Assembly: GCA_965276825.1 (NCBI GenBank)
Contig: OZ255630.1
Coordinates: forward strand, 3,162,001-3,226,000
DNA length: 64,000 bases
Direction: 5' to 3'
From: G965276765 sp965276825
GTDB taxonomy: Bacteria; Actinomycetota; Acidimicrobiia; Acidimicrobiales; Palsa-688
How positions within the stretch are numbered: the first letter of the stretch is position 1; every line of letters starts with the position of its first letter. This document shows positions 7,668 through 16,229 of the stretch, one piece after another. The notes under the pieces are model-generated. The model was not told the DNA's origin, did no database searches, and was given only the letters and a program-made list of their open reading frames with translations. The position numbers were made by a program, and so were the translations under genes.

Positions 7668-9020
7668 GTGACGTATCTCGGGGCGGCCGAGCAGGTCGGA
7701 GGGTGGTTGCTGGCTACCGCCCACCGTGGGGCTGACGGGTGGACGTGGGACCGCCGGCCCGGAGTGGAGCAGACCGGCGTCGACGCCGGGGTTGGTTGGG
7801 GCACGGCCGGTCCCACCCTGTTCTTCGTGGAGGCGTACCGCACGACCGGCGAGCGGCGTTGGTTGGAGGCGGCCCGGGCCGGGACCGCGTGGATGGGAGC
7901 CAACCTGGCCCCGTCGGTCGAACTGGCCGACGAGGACGCCGGGTGCGGATTGTTCACGGGGGTAGGCGGCTGGGTGGTGGCGCTCGACGCCCTGGCCGAC
8001 GCCACCGGTGAGGCACAGGACCGGGACCAGGCGCGAACCGTGCTCGCCGCCATCGCGGCCCACGCCACCACCGTCCCGGCCGGCGTTCACTGGCACGAGC
8101 TGACCGAGGTCCTGTGGGGCACGGCCGGCATCGGATGCCTGATGTTGAGCCACGGCCCCCCCTTGTTGGGAGCCCAGGCTGTGGACTTGGCCGTCGGTGC
8201 CGGGGACTGGCTGATCGACCAGGCCGAGGAGGCGCCGTCGGGGTTGTGCTGGTCGTTGGGCCACACCTACGAGCTGGAGCACCCTGGCGACCTGCGACGC
8301 TTCCCCAACTTCGCTCACGGGGCGGCGGGTATCGCGTTCTTCCTGACACGCCTGTACCAGGAGACAGGTGAACGCCGGTTCCTCGACGCTGGGCTGGCTG
8401 CGGTGGAGTGGATCATGACCACGGTGCGGTCCGGCGATGACACCTGCGCCGCGTACCACCACACCCACGGTGGGACCGAGGAGTTCACGCTCGGGTGGTG
8501 CCACGGGCCGCCCGGCCTGGGCGGGATGTTCCGCCAGTTGGAGATTGCGACGGGGGAGGGCGTGTGGCGGACCTGGCTGCGCCGGACGGCTCGGGCTGAT
8601 GCCATCAGCGGCATCCCCGAGCGGCGGTCACCGGGCTTCTGGGACAACGTCGCCCGGTGCTGCGGGTCGGCCGGGGTGGCCGAGTTCTTCCTCGACCTGC
8701 ACCACCTTGGTGGGCGACGCGACGACCTGGTCTTCGCCCGGACCATGGTCGACGACCTGCTCGTCCGGGCCATCATCGACCGGTCAGGAATGCGATGGTC
8801 CAACGTCGAACACCGAGCCGCCGAGCCGCATCTCCCGCCGGAGACCACCTACCTCCAGGGTGCTCCCGGGATCGGCTCCACCCTGCTCCGCCTGCACCGT
8901 CACCTTGCCGGCGACCCTTGGGTCGTCCGATGGCCGCACGCCCCCACCTGGGACGGCGCGGGACGCCAACAACCTGAAGGCTTCCCCGCCGGCTCAATCC
9001 ATCCGCGCTGGACGCGCTGA
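7668..9020 (+). CDS. LanC-like (lanthionine synthetase C family) protein
   Basis: A 450-residue alpha/alpha-barrel protein. It carries repeated glycine motifs (GVGWGTAGPTLFF, GLFTGVGGWVVALD, LWGTAGIGCLML, FAHGAAGIAFFL, GWCHGPPGLGGMF, CCGSAGVAEFFL, LQGAPGIGSTLL) spaced 50-70 residues apart, as in LanC cyclases. Family members bind zinc through Cys, Cys and His. The first cysteine is in GWCHG; the second is in RCCGSAG, where the usual CHG reads CCG, so one ligand is changed. No LanB/LanM dehydratase or precursor peptide lies nearby. It therefore resembles the stand-alone LanC-like proteins of actinobacteria, whose substrate is unknown. Its 3' end overlaps the convergent gene by 27 bases. The start is GTG. 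Confidence 0.75.
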   Translation: MTYLGAAEQVGGWLLATAHRGADGWTWDRRPGVEQTGVDAGVGWGTAGPTLFFVEAYRTTGERRWLEAARAGTAWMGANLAPSVELADEDAGCGLFTGVGGWVVALDALADATGEAQDRDQARTVLAAIAAHATTVPAGVHWHELTEVLWGTAGIGCLMLSHGPPLLGAQAVDLAVGAGDWLIDQAEEAPSGLCWSLGHTYELEHPGDLRRFPNFAHGAAGIAFFLTRLYQETGERRFLDAGLAAVEWIMTTVRSGDDTCAAYHHTHGGTEEFTLGWCHGPPGLGGMFRQLEIATGEGVWRTWLRRTARADAISGIPERRSPGFWDNVARCCGSAGVAEFFLDLHHLGGRRDDLVFARTMVDDLLVRAIIDRSGMRWSNVEHRAAEPHLPPETTYLQGAPGIGSTLLRLHRHLAGDPWVVRWPHAPTWDGAGRQQPEGFPAGSIHPRWTR

Positions 9021-9416
9021 TCGCGTGTGGGGAGGAACCTGCCATCTCCTACCTCGAAACCACTGATCCCCCTTCCCGTCCATCCTCTGGTCCAGAAGTT
9101 TCTCAACCCCGGGACCGCGTTGAGCCTTTACGAGCATGTCCACCGACTGGCGCGTGCGTCCGAGGCGCTCGGCGATCGCTGACGCCCACACGAGCGGATC
9201 AGGCTCGACTCTCGCTAAGGTCGCACCGGCGTCCTCGGCTTGGGCGATGGCGGTCAGGATGGCTTGCGGAAGGCTCGGAGCCTCCCGGTCGAAGCCGATC
9301 TCGCTCTGCTGAGCACTGAGGCCCACGGTAGCGTCGTCACAGCCGGCTTCGTACAACGCGTCGAGACGATCCTCGTCGACCCCGGTGACGATGAGGGTGA
9401 AGATGTAGACGTTCAC
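8994..9416 (-). CDS. HTH DNA-binding protein with antitoxin-like N-terminal domain
   Basis: A protein of 140 residues. The N-terminus (MNVYIFTLIVTGVDEDRLDA, then LYEAGCDDATVGLSAQQSEI, then GFDREAPSLPQAILTAIAQA) matches a small actinobacterial family in which a domain of about 70 residues precedes a helix-turn-helix. Here the latter reads IAERLGRTRQSVDMLVKAQRGPG. In the family the C-terminus usually continues with a conserved tryptophan-rich segment; here it turns into an unrelated arginine-rich tail and runs into the LanC-like gene. A small C-terminal frameshift or truncation is likely. Function is probably transcriptional regulation; the target is unknown. Confidence 0.6.
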   Translation of the reverse strand: MNVYIFTLIVTGVDEDRLDALYEAGCDDATVGLSAQQSEIGFDREAPSLPQAILTAIAQAEDAGATLARVEPDPLVWASAIAERLGRTRQSVDMLVKAQRGPGVEKLLDQRMDGKGDQWFRGRRWQVPPHTRSARPARMD

Positions 9417-9612
9417 GGCTCCCCTCCTTCGGGGTTGGGATCATCGTGCGGGCATCGGTTGACAGCACGAACGATCTGGGTGGGGTGGAGCTCGGGCACC
9501 CGCAGCGCCGACCACACCGAGAGCTGCGGGCAATCGCCCGGGCATCGGAGAAACCCCCAAGCGTGGGACGACCGCCGAGACGGCAGGTGCACGAAGCCGT
9601 GTCGGGGATCTC

Positions 9613-10170
9613 TCAGCGGACACTGCGGCGCCGTTGTGCACCTGTTCGATCGATCCGCAGCACTCGCGTGCTGACCCGGGGCGGTGGCCGAAACGCTGCT
9701 CGTGGGATCGGTCGACCCGCCTCGATCGCGAACTCACGCTGCCATCGTCTGGCTCCTGGGGAGTCCGCGCTCACCCACCTTCTCGCCGCTTGGTCCTGGG
9801 CGACGAGGGTGGCGCTCAGGAGCCGGCTGCGCGGTTGGAGCAGCCGGCGCAGCAGCGAGCTGGTGACGGCGAAGGGGGGGTTGGCCACCACATGGAACGG
9901 CCGACGGGGTAGCCGCAGATCGCCGGCGTCGGCTTCGACCACGATGATCGCCGTCCCGAAGCGGCGACGGAGATGCTGGGCCCGATCGGGATGCGCCTCG
10001 ACGGCGATGACCCGGGCACCGGACTCGAGAAGGAGCCCGGTCAGCGCACCGGTGCCAGCGCCGACGTCGAGGACCCACGATCCCGACGGCAGGTTCGCTT
10101 CATCGACCAGGAGCTTGGCCCAACCAGAGTGGAGCTCGTGCCATCCCCAGCTTCTGCCCGGGGACACCAC
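9613..10170 (-). CDS. Erm-like 23S rRNA adenine-N6 methyltransferase, short form
   Basis: A 185-residue SAM-dependent methyltransferase of the KsgA/Erm family. Near the start SWGWHELHSGWAKLLVDEA matches the Erm entry motif, LDVGAGTGALTGLLL is motif I, IAVEAHPDRAQHL is motif II and VVANPPFAVTSSLLRRLL is the catalytic NPPF motif. The length is well below the usual 240-260 residues; short forms near 180 residues exist in mycobacteria (Erm(37) type), and the missing part is the C-terminal RNA-binding region. It could confer low-level macrolide-lincosamide resistance by A2058 methylation, but that is inference. It starts with GTG and stands alone among decayed genes. Confidence 0.75.
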   Translation of the reverse strand: MVSPGRSWGWHELHSGWAKLLVDEANLPSGSWVLDVGAGTGALTGLLLESGARVIAVEAHPDRAQHLRRRFGTAIIVVEADAGDLRLPRRPFHVVANPPFAVTSSLLRRLLQPRSRLLSATLVAQDQAARRWVSADSPGARRWQREFAIEAGRPIPRAAFRPPPRVSTRVLRIDRTGAQRRRSVR

Positions 10171-10439
10171 GGCAGCGGACCGTGACGAGGAAGATCATGA
10201 CCGGTCAGTTCACCAGCCGATCGCCGAGGGTGTCCAGCGATTTGACGTGTTCCAGTGCCCCAGCACGCGCCGAGTCCGATCGACCCGCTCGGTCAGGATC
10301 GCTGGGCCGCTGCGGCCACCGGCGCGCGCCGTGGCCTCGGACCGTCGCTCGCAGCGGGTTAGGTCTGTCGGGCCGGCCGCTGGCGGGCGGAACAGCCTGG
10401 CAGGATGGTCGCGTGACGGGGATGCAACGGGATGGTCGC

Positions 10440-10830
10440 CCTTTCTCGAGACTCGGGCCGATGAGCGCAGATGACCCTGCGCTGGCGCCACTCGCGAACG
10501 TGGATGCCGAAACGCCCACGCCGGAGAACCCCAGCGTGGCGAAACGCTCGAATCCCAACGCGTCGGCGATCGACCGGGCGTTCTCGGCGACGGTCCTGCC
10601 CGGCCGTGGCGGGCTCTGACCGTATCCGGGGCGCTCGCAACTCACGAGACGGAAGCCCTGTTCGGCCGCAGCGTTGACGCGAGGAGCGTAGAGCCGCCCG
10701 GACCCCGGACTGCCCGCATGGACCAGGAGCGGGAAACCATTGGGGAAGGCCGTTGACCGACACGGCCCACTCGCCTGGGGCCGCCACCGTGACCGCATCG
10801 ACGTCCGTACCGCAGACCGTCGAGGCCCGG
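10440..10830 (-). pseudogene. Alpha/beta hydrolase remnant
   Basis: On the minus strand, two frames join into an alpha/beta hydrolase N-terminal half. The first gives VDAVTVAAPGEWAVSVNGLP. A shift near 10745 then gives FPLLVHAGSPGSGRLYAPRV and ERPGYGQSPPRPGRTVAENA. DALGFERFATLGFSGVG follows, where the nucleophile elbow GXSXG has degenerated. After this the similarity fades in all frames toward 10440. The catalytic serine is lost (FSGVG) and no C-terminal half is found, so this is an inactive fragment. Confidence 0.6.
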
Positions 10831-11908
10831 GACGCGACCGACTGCCGAGATAGCCGCTCTGGACACCGGTGGCGTGTGGCTGCCGCGCTGCCCGTACTGG
10901 ACGACGTCGACACCGGCGCTCGCGCTCCCATGGCGGTTCGGTGGCTGCAGTCCGAGGGGTCGTGCCAGCACGGCGACACAAGCCGAGCAAGTCTCCTGCG
11001 GTGTTGCTGTTGACCGGTAGGCGACCGGTTATCCACAGCCCGTGCAGGGCTGCAGCGCGCGATCGGCTCGAACCTGCCACCAGCACTACCGTTGGGCCGG
11101 TGAACCTGGCGAGTTGCCCTGAGGATGCGACCGCACTCAAGGTCGTCGACTGGCTCCGGGTGCAGCGGTACTGGTGATGAGTTGCCCGTGCTGCGCCAGG
11201 CGCTTCGTGTTCGGCGCCGACGGCCCCGAGGAAACCGAGACCACCTGACCACCCGGGCGACCTTTTCGAGGTACCCGTCCCTACGGTGGCGAGCGCGGGG
11301 GCGCCGGCAAGCACGACCACACCTTGGGGGCAGGATCCCCGATACCCACGGGCGACGCCGACAGTGCCGTCCAGGTCGCTCCTCCACACAAGAAGTGACC
11401 AGAACGGATCTCCGGGTCGTCTACGGCCGGACCCCCCGGCGGACCTCGCGAGTGTAGTGGCGGCAACGATTCTAGCCGACCCGGGCCGCGGCGGCTCGCT
11501 GTTGCCTCGAGTCCCTGAAAGACCGCCCGGTGCCGTGAACGGGACCGGGAACTCCGCCCGTGGCAACACTCGACGAGCCCGAACGTGTAACCCGGCTGCC
11601 GACACATCGGGGGGCGGACCGTGTCTCGAGCTTCGAAACTCGACCCAGTCGACGAGCGGCCATGCTCACGGTGCTCATCGCCCCGTCAGGCTTCCGATGC
11701 CCAGCGCCCCGCGCTACCGGCCGAGTTGGAGTTCGATTCGATGTTGCGCGAGTCGCCTAGGAGGCTCCTGATCTAGTCGCTGGTCACCCGGGAATCTGAT
11801 CGGAAGCCTGCCTCACAGAGGCCGTTTGGCTCAGATTCTGGGCTCCAACGGCTCTCGGGGCATCCTGGGAGGAGGCAGAATTTGGGTCCTCCCAGTCGGC
11901 CCACTACT
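10831..11908 (-). other. About 1.1 kb with no credible gene
   Basis: Open frames on both strands are arginine-, proline- and serine-rich with no domain pattern. They overlap one another in several frames, as expected for high-GC non-coding or heavily decayed DNA. I see no tRNA, no repeat array and no clear terminator here. Confidence 0.5.
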
Positions 11909-12283
11909 TCAGCAGTCTCCTAGGGCATTCCCGTGCTCGGCGAGGTATTCACCCGGGTCTTTGTCGACCGGTTCGACACCAGCGACAAGCGCCGCTTCGA
12001 ACGCCGCGAAGGCCACGGCCAGCTCGTGGCGGGTCTCGAGGGAAGGTTGGCGCCGAAAGTCCGTCGAGCCTTGGCGTTCTTCCTCGGCCATGTGGTCGCT
12101 GTTGGCCTGGTTGGCGTCCGCTACCGCCTGGTACCAACTTTCGCTGCCGACGGCATGGTCGGCGACTCTGGCGGCCGCGTCGCGGATGTCGTTGTGGTCG
12201 TGGATCGCGTCCTCGGTCACCGCCTCGGGCGTGTGCTCACCCCCCACGCTTGTTGACCCAGGCGACGTCGAAGTTTGATTCAT
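11909..12283 (-). CDS. Hemerythrin HHE-domain protein
   Basis: A 124-residue four-helix protein. Helix 1 contains EDAIHDHNDIRDAAAR and helix 2 contains SWYQAVADANQANSDHMAEE, the H...HN and H..E iron-ligand patterns of the hemerythrin/HHE family. These bind a di-iron centre and are linked to oxygen or redox sensing. It is somewhat shorter than the usual 150-190 residues, and a last helix may be curtailed. It has no operon partner; both flanks are decayed sequence, so it may be a survivor of an older locus. Confidence 0.7.
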   Translation of the reverse strand: MNQTSTSPGSTSVGGEHTPEAVTEDAIHDHNDIRDAAARVADHAVGSESWYQAVADANQANSDHMAEEERQGSTDFRRQPSLETRHELAVAFAAFEAALVAGVEPVDKDPGEYLAEHGNALGDC

Positions 12284-12299
12284 TGGCGTCCTCCGCCTT

Positions 12300-12542
12300 G
12301 GTCCTCCGCCACGGCCCGGCGGGCGCCCCGACCCGTTCCACGCTGGTCGTGATCTCCCGGCTCGACGGCACCACCGAGGTTGGCCACATCACCTCACCGT
12401 CTCCGGCATCGGCACTCCCTACCACGAAGGCAACCTCCGCATGTCGGTCCACCTGTCCAACACCGCCGACCAGGTCGACCAAGCACTCACCTCCCTCGAC
12501 GCATCCGACCACGACCTGACTGTTGCTCGAAGTGTCCGCTGA
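12300..12542 (+). pseudogene. C-terminal remnant of a class V aminotransferase-fold protein
   Basis: The forward frame ending at TGA 12540-12542 reads LTVSGIGTPYHEGNLRMSVH, then LSNTADQVDQALTSLDA. This is the last strand-helix unit of class V PLP enzymes (cysteine-desulfurase-like), which typically end in RxSxHxYNTxxEVDRxxxAL. A preceding frame gives TRSTLVVISRLDGTT. The catalytic lysine and the rest of the enzyme are absent. The convergent toxin gene begins 24 bases after its stop. Confidence 0.5.
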
Positions 12543-12565
12543 AGGATCCACGCTGTGGGACGGAG

Positions 12566-12994
12566 TCAGGGCAGTCGTCCAGCAGTGTCCGGAAGGGAAT
12601 GGACCCTGCCTCCCTCCGCGCTGACCAGGCGTGCGAGCGCCGGGTCGGCCGTGGCCAACGCGCACTCGGTCGATAGCGCAGCGGCCGCGGCGACGCAATC
12701 AGCGAGACTGACCGCCATCCGCTCTCGGTGGTAGTGGCGTGCCCGTAGTCGCCCCGCAAGCACGCCGGCCTCGGCCGACACGGCTGCCAGCTCCATCCCG
12801 GTATGGGCGAGCATGACGAGATCGGCATGCACGTCGTCGGGGTCCCGACCGTAGACCCGCACCAACTGGTTCACCACTTCGGTCGCGTTGGCCGCAGCAA
12901 GCATCGTCGGACCACCCAGGAGTTCGCCAACCTCCCCAGCGGCCCGCTCGTCGCGCAGGTAGACGAGCACCGCGTAGGCATCCAGCACGATCAC
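12566..12994 (-). CDS. vapC: VapC-type PIN-domain toxin
   Basis: A 142-residue PIN-domain ribonuclease starting with GTG 12994. It shows the family's acidic residues in order: D in VIVLDAYAVLVYL, E in AANATEVVNQLV, D in VSLADCVAAAAAL and D in ATADPALARL. VapC toxins cleave RNA when the antitoxin is lost. The GTG overlaps the stop of the antitoxin gene by 4 bases, so the pair is translationally coupled with the antitoxin first. Confidence 0.88.
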   Translation of the reverse strand: MIVLDAYAVLVYLRDERAAGEVGELLGGPTMLAAANATEVVNQLVRVYGRDPDDVHADLVMLAHTGMELAAVSAEAGVLAGRLRARHYHRERMAVSLADCVAAAAALSTECALATADPALARLVSAEGGRVHSLPDTAGRLP

Positions 12995-13230
12995 CGGCCG
13001 GTGGACCGCTCTTTGCGCTCTCGCTCGGCGGCGCGGGACTGCTCCAGGGTGGCCCCCGGCCCAGCCTGCGAGCCGCGCAAAGTCGTCAGTGGATCGCTTG
13101 GGATCGGTCGGACGATCGCGTAGTCGCCGCGGTCGATGACCAGGACCGAGCCAGCGGCCCACCGGCGGCGAAGCTCGGCGGGCAACGACACCTGCCCGTT
13201 GCGAGTCACCTTGGCGCGGATGGCATCCAT
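12991..13230 (-). CDS. vapB: VapB/AbrB-type antitoxin
   Basis: A 79-residue AbrB-fold antitoxin from ATG 13230: AIRAKVTRNGQVSLPAELRR, then GSVLVIDRGDYAIVRP forms the DNA-binding swapped hairpin. The charged tail (SRAAERERKERSTGR) would wrap the toxin. A TTG five codons upstream (13245) is also in frame, but it lies inside the upstream inverted repeat, so ATG 13230 is preferred. The gene forms a two-gene operon with vapC and is expected to repress itself through the inverted repeat at 13238-13287. Confidence 0.85.
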   Translation of the reverse strand: MDAIRAKVTRNGQVSLPAELRRRWAAGSVLVIDRGDYAIVRPIPSDPLTTLRGSQAGPGATLEQSRAAERERKERSTGR

Positions 13231-13237
13231 GCAGCCA

Positions 13238-13287
13238 TCATACAATCCACGGCGTACATCGTATGGACTCGCCAGATCATTGTATGA
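13238..13287 (-). promoter_or_regulatory. Inverted-repeat operator of the vapBC operon
   Basis: TCATACAAT at 13238-13246 and ATTGTATGA at 13279-13287 are perfect 9-base inverted repeats. A related GTATG-type half lies between them near 13261. They flank the start region of the antitoxin gene in an AT-rich patch, the usual place for VapBC autoregulation. Confidence 0.65.
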
Positions 13288-13470
13288 GCGGTGTCACGGT
13301 GACCAACGGCTGACCAGGCGCATTCGGGTGTGAAACGAGGATAGCCCAGCGCAATTGGCGGACCGAAACGGATTGCGCTCGAACCAGTAGGTATCGATCG
13401 CGCCGATCGAGTCCACCTACACCTGCTCGACTGGGAGGTCTCGACTCAGCTCGATGAGGCGATCGACGTC

Positions 13471-14583
13471 CTAGTGCTGCGTCGCGCTTTTGACTTGTGA
13501 CAGGGTTTTGCGGCCCCGGCGTATCTTTTCGAGGATTTCGTCAGCGGCGGCGTGCCAAACGAATGGTTTGGGATCGTCGTTCCAGTGGCTGACCCAGGTG
13601 GCGATGGCTTCGATCAGGTGCGGAACGCTGGTGAACGTGCCGCGGCGCAGCCGACGGTCGGTCAGCTCCTTGAACCATCGTTCCACGAGGTTGAGCCATG
13701 ACGAACTGGTCGGCGTGAAATGCAGATGCCATCGGGCTCGGCGGGGATGTGCGAGCCACCCGGCGACCTCGGGACCCTTGTGCGCGGACAGGTTGTCGAG
13801 GACCACGTGGATGTCGAGGCTGCGAGGGACGTCCTTGTCGATCTTCTTGAAGAACGCCAACACATCAGCCGAGGTGTGGGTCTTGCGGCACTGAGTCGTC
13901 ATCTCACCGGTAGCGATGTTCAACGCCGCGAAGAGATCCGTGGTCCCGTTCCGCTTGTAGTCATGGGTCATCGTGTTCGCTCGACCGCGGCGCATCGGTA
14001 GCGACGGCTGGGTTCGATCGAGCGCCTGGCACTGAGTCTTCTCGTCGAAGCTGAACACGACAGCCTTCTTCGGCAAGTCGAGGTAGAGGCCCACGACATC
14101 GACGAGTTTCTCCTCGAAGCGAGGATCGTTGGAGAGCTCGAAGGCGTCAACCTTCCACGGTTTCAGCTCATGGTCACGCCAGATCCTGGCCACGGTGTCC
14201 TTGCCGACGCCCAACTTCTTCGCCAAGGTCCGTGTCGTCCAGTGCGTCGAGGTGTCATCGGGTTTCTCGTTCAGCGTGTAACGAACCACCTCGGCCACCT
14301 TGCCATCGGGCAGATAGGCCTTGCGGCCCCGGCCCTTGGCGATCACACCCACAAAGGCGACACCCTCTCGGGCGAAGCTGGCCCGCCACGCCCGGACCGT
14401 GTTCGCCGACACCCCGACCCGGCGACCGATCTCCTCGTTGTTCACCCCATCCGCGGCAGCCAACAACGCCTCGGCCTGACGGACCGCGCGATGCGCCAGC
14501 GCCGGAGAACCAGCGATCCCGGCCAATCGGTCGCGGTCATCATCGGTCATCAACAACGGAGGGGCACCACGCATCGTCAACAT
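13471..14583 (-). CDS. IS630-family transposase, intact
   Basis: A 370-residue transposase. The N-terminal half has two helix-turn-helix units (NNEEIGRRVGVSANTVRAW; TRTLAKKLGVGKDTVARIW). The C-terminal DDE domain shows D in VVFSFDEKTQCQALD, D in IHVVLDNLSAHKGPEVAGW and E in SSWLNLVERWFKELTDRRL. All three catalytic acids are intact and the frame is unbroken, so the copy could be active. The stop codon overlaps the left end of the element. Confidence 0.93.
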   Translation of the reverse strand: MLTMRGAPPLLMTDDDRDRLAGIAGSPALAHRAVRQAEALLAAADGVNNEEIGRRVGVSANTVRAWRASFAREGVAFVGVIAKGRGRKAYLPDGKVAEVVRYTLNEKPDDTSTHWTTRTLAKKLGVGKDTVARIWRDHELKPWKVDAFELSNDPRFEEKLVDVVGLYLDLPKKAVVFSFDEKTQCQALDRTQPSLPMRRGRANTMTHDYKRNGTTDLFAALNIATGEMTTQCRKTHTSADVLAFFKKIDKDVPRSLDIHVVLDNLSAHKGPEVAGWLAHPRRARWHLHFTPTSSSWLNLVERWFKELTDRRLRRGTFTSVPHLIEAIATWVSHWNDDPKPFVWHAAADEILEKIRRGRKTLSQVKSATQH

Positions 14584-14626
14584 GATGCCAATCCTAGCCC
14601 CAAGCTATTTATAAGACACAGCACTA
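13472..14626 (-). mobile_element. Complete IS630-family insertion sequence
   Basis: The left end TAGTGCTGCGTC (13472-13483) and right end GACACAGCACTA (14615-14626) are inverted repeats matching at 11 of 12 positions, including the flanking TA dinucleotide that IS630/Tc1 elements duplicate. The enclosed 1.15 kb carries one intact transposase gene. Removing it would rejoin CGATCGACGTCC with GGCGTCGAATCC at a TA, so a single clean insertion is likely. Confidence 0.85.
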
Positions 14627-14890
14627 GGCGTCGAATCCCCTTCCCTGGGCCGCCAGCCAGAGGTGGTGCTGCTTCCTCCCCATGGGCAGTCTTGCCGATT
14701 GCCTCACGGAGGGGCGGAGCTCCGATCAGGTGATCCACGCCACCGGCGGCGTCGCCTGAGACCGTCAGGCGACGTACCTGATACGGATCCGACATGAGGT
14801 AGTTGAGGGGACACGCACGTGAATCCCGCTGCTCGCGCTGTCGCCGACCTCCGGCGCGTGCGTTGGGTTCATGCTTTCGATTGCCAGCCG

Positions 14891-15634
14891 TCACGCGCCA
14901 AAGGCCTCGAGGGTCGAACGTACCGCCTCGTCGATGATCCCGCTCACGTGGCGCGGCGCCGGCGTGGCAATCAGTTGCATGCCGATGCCGCGCAGCAGGG
15001 CCACCATCAAGACAGCGACCGCCGCCGGATCGGCGTCCGGTCGAATCGACTCGTCGGCGATCCCCCTGCGGATGCGATCGGCCAGCAGCGAGCGAAAGGC
15101 CTTGTCCTGCTCGGCAAACATCGGCATGAGGACGGGGTCGGCGGCGATGGCCTCTCCCCACATCTGGAGAAAGGCTCGCGCCGCCGGTGTACGATCCGCC
15201 ACGTTTCTCAGGTAGGCACGAACCAGGGCCGCCAGCCACTCCAACGCGTTGGGGGAGTCGCCAGGGACGGGAAATCGCTGGGCGTCGCGCATGACCGCCT
15301 CCAGCAACTTCTCGCGGCTCCCGAAGTGGTGGGTGACGATGCCGCGGCTGTAGCCGGCTGCCTCGCCGACCTGAGCCAAGGTGACTGCACGGAATCCCTT
15401 GCGAGCGATGAGAGCCATCGCCGCGTCGAGTACGCGACGTTCTGTCTCCGCTCGACGCTGCTCCTGCGTTCGGCGCGCGGGGCGATGTTTCTCGTCGGTT
15501 TCGGGGAGTTCGGGCGCGGGCACGAGACCTCTGATTCCGTCACGGCTGTCACCGGGTAAGGCATCCGTGGCCGTCACCACCCTAACGTGAGTGGTAACAA
15601 GCATGTATATCTCAGAACGGCCCTTTGGTCGCAA
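14891..15634 (-). CDS. TetR/AcrR-family transcriptional regulator
   Basis: A protein of up to 247 residues. The TetR DNA-binding helix-turn-helix is ALIARKGFRAVTLAQVGEAA followed by GYSRGIVTHHFGSREKL. The C-terminal ligand domain has conserved helices (AALVRAYLRNVADRTPAARA; FLQMWGEAIAADPVLMPMF). About 60 residues precede the HTH, more than usual, so the true start may be an internal GTG. The upstream region near 15590-15610 contains GTGGTAACAAGCATGTATA and may be its operator. Its targets are unknown; it is divergent from the NYN gene. Confidence 0.85.
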   Translation of the reverse strand: MRPKGRSEIYMLVTTHVRVVTATDALPGDSRDGIRGLVPAPELPETDEKHRPARRTQEQRRAETERRVLDAAMALIARKGFRAVTLAQVGEAAGYSRGIVTHHFGSREKLLEAVMRDAQRFPVPGDSPNALEWLAALVRAYLRNVADRTPAARAFLQMWGEAIAADPVLMPMFAEQDKAFRSLLADRIRRGIADESIRPDADPAAVAVLMVALLRGIGMQLIATPAPRHVSGIIDEAVRSTLEAFGA

Positions 15635-15711
15635 GACAGGTTCGAGCAGACCGGTGGCGGAAACCGCCGGGCTGGCGGCGCCGGTGGGCTGGCAACCCTA
15701 GGTTGGCCAGG

Positions 15712-16092
15712 GTGCTGCTCGTCGACGCCGCCAACGTGGTCGGCAGCCGGCCGACGGGGTGGTGGCGGGACCGGCCCGGCGCCGCCCGTCGACTTGTGGA
15801 CCAGATCGTCGCCGCCACCGCCAGCGGGCGGCTCGACCCTCCCGTCGTGATCGTTCTGGAGGGCGCGGCCCGCTCGGGCGCGCCAGAGAGCGAGACCGCC
15901 GGGGTCCGGGTCGCGCACGCCGCCCGCAGCGGTGACGACCGCCTGGTCGAGCTCGCAGCCGCCGCCCCGGCACCTGTCGTGGTGGTCACCGCCGACCGGG
16001 AGCTGCGTCGACGGGTCGCCGACGCGGGCGCCACTGCTGTCGGGCCCGACTGGCTCCACGCCCGCCTCGACGGCCGGGACCGCTCCAGCTGA
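15712..16092 (+). CDS. NYN/PIN-like RNA-binding nuclease domain protein
   Basis: A protein of about 126 residues starting VLLVDAANVVGSRPTGWW (GTG 15712). It has the NYN-domain signature: a first-strand DxxNV, a central aspartate (SGDDRLVELAA) and VVVVTADRELRRRVADAGA. These are PIN-related ribonuclease folds, as in YacP-type proteins. GTG 15712 is preferred to an upstream in-frame start because the domain begins exactly there. Neighbours are unrelated. Confidence 0.7.
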   Translation: MLLVDAANVVGSRPTGWWRDRPGAARRLVDQIVAATASGRLDPPVVIVLEGAARSGAPESETAGVRVAHAARSGDDRLVELAAAAPAPVVVVTADRELRRRVADAGATAVGPDWLHARLDGRDRSS

Positions 16093-16229
16093 GCCTCGAG
16101 CCGACGGCACCCTCGGTGCCCGTCGACCGCCGCCCGGCACCGGGGAGGGATCGTCGTGCTCCGACACGGCATCGGTTTCAGGGCTGTCTGCAGCTGCGTC
16201 GACGACGCCCGCCGGCGGCACCGTTCCGC

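Noticed and set aside
13231..13245. TTG 13245 as the VapB start
   Set aside because: It falls within the inverted-repeat operator; ATG 13230 begins directly before the AbrB domain.
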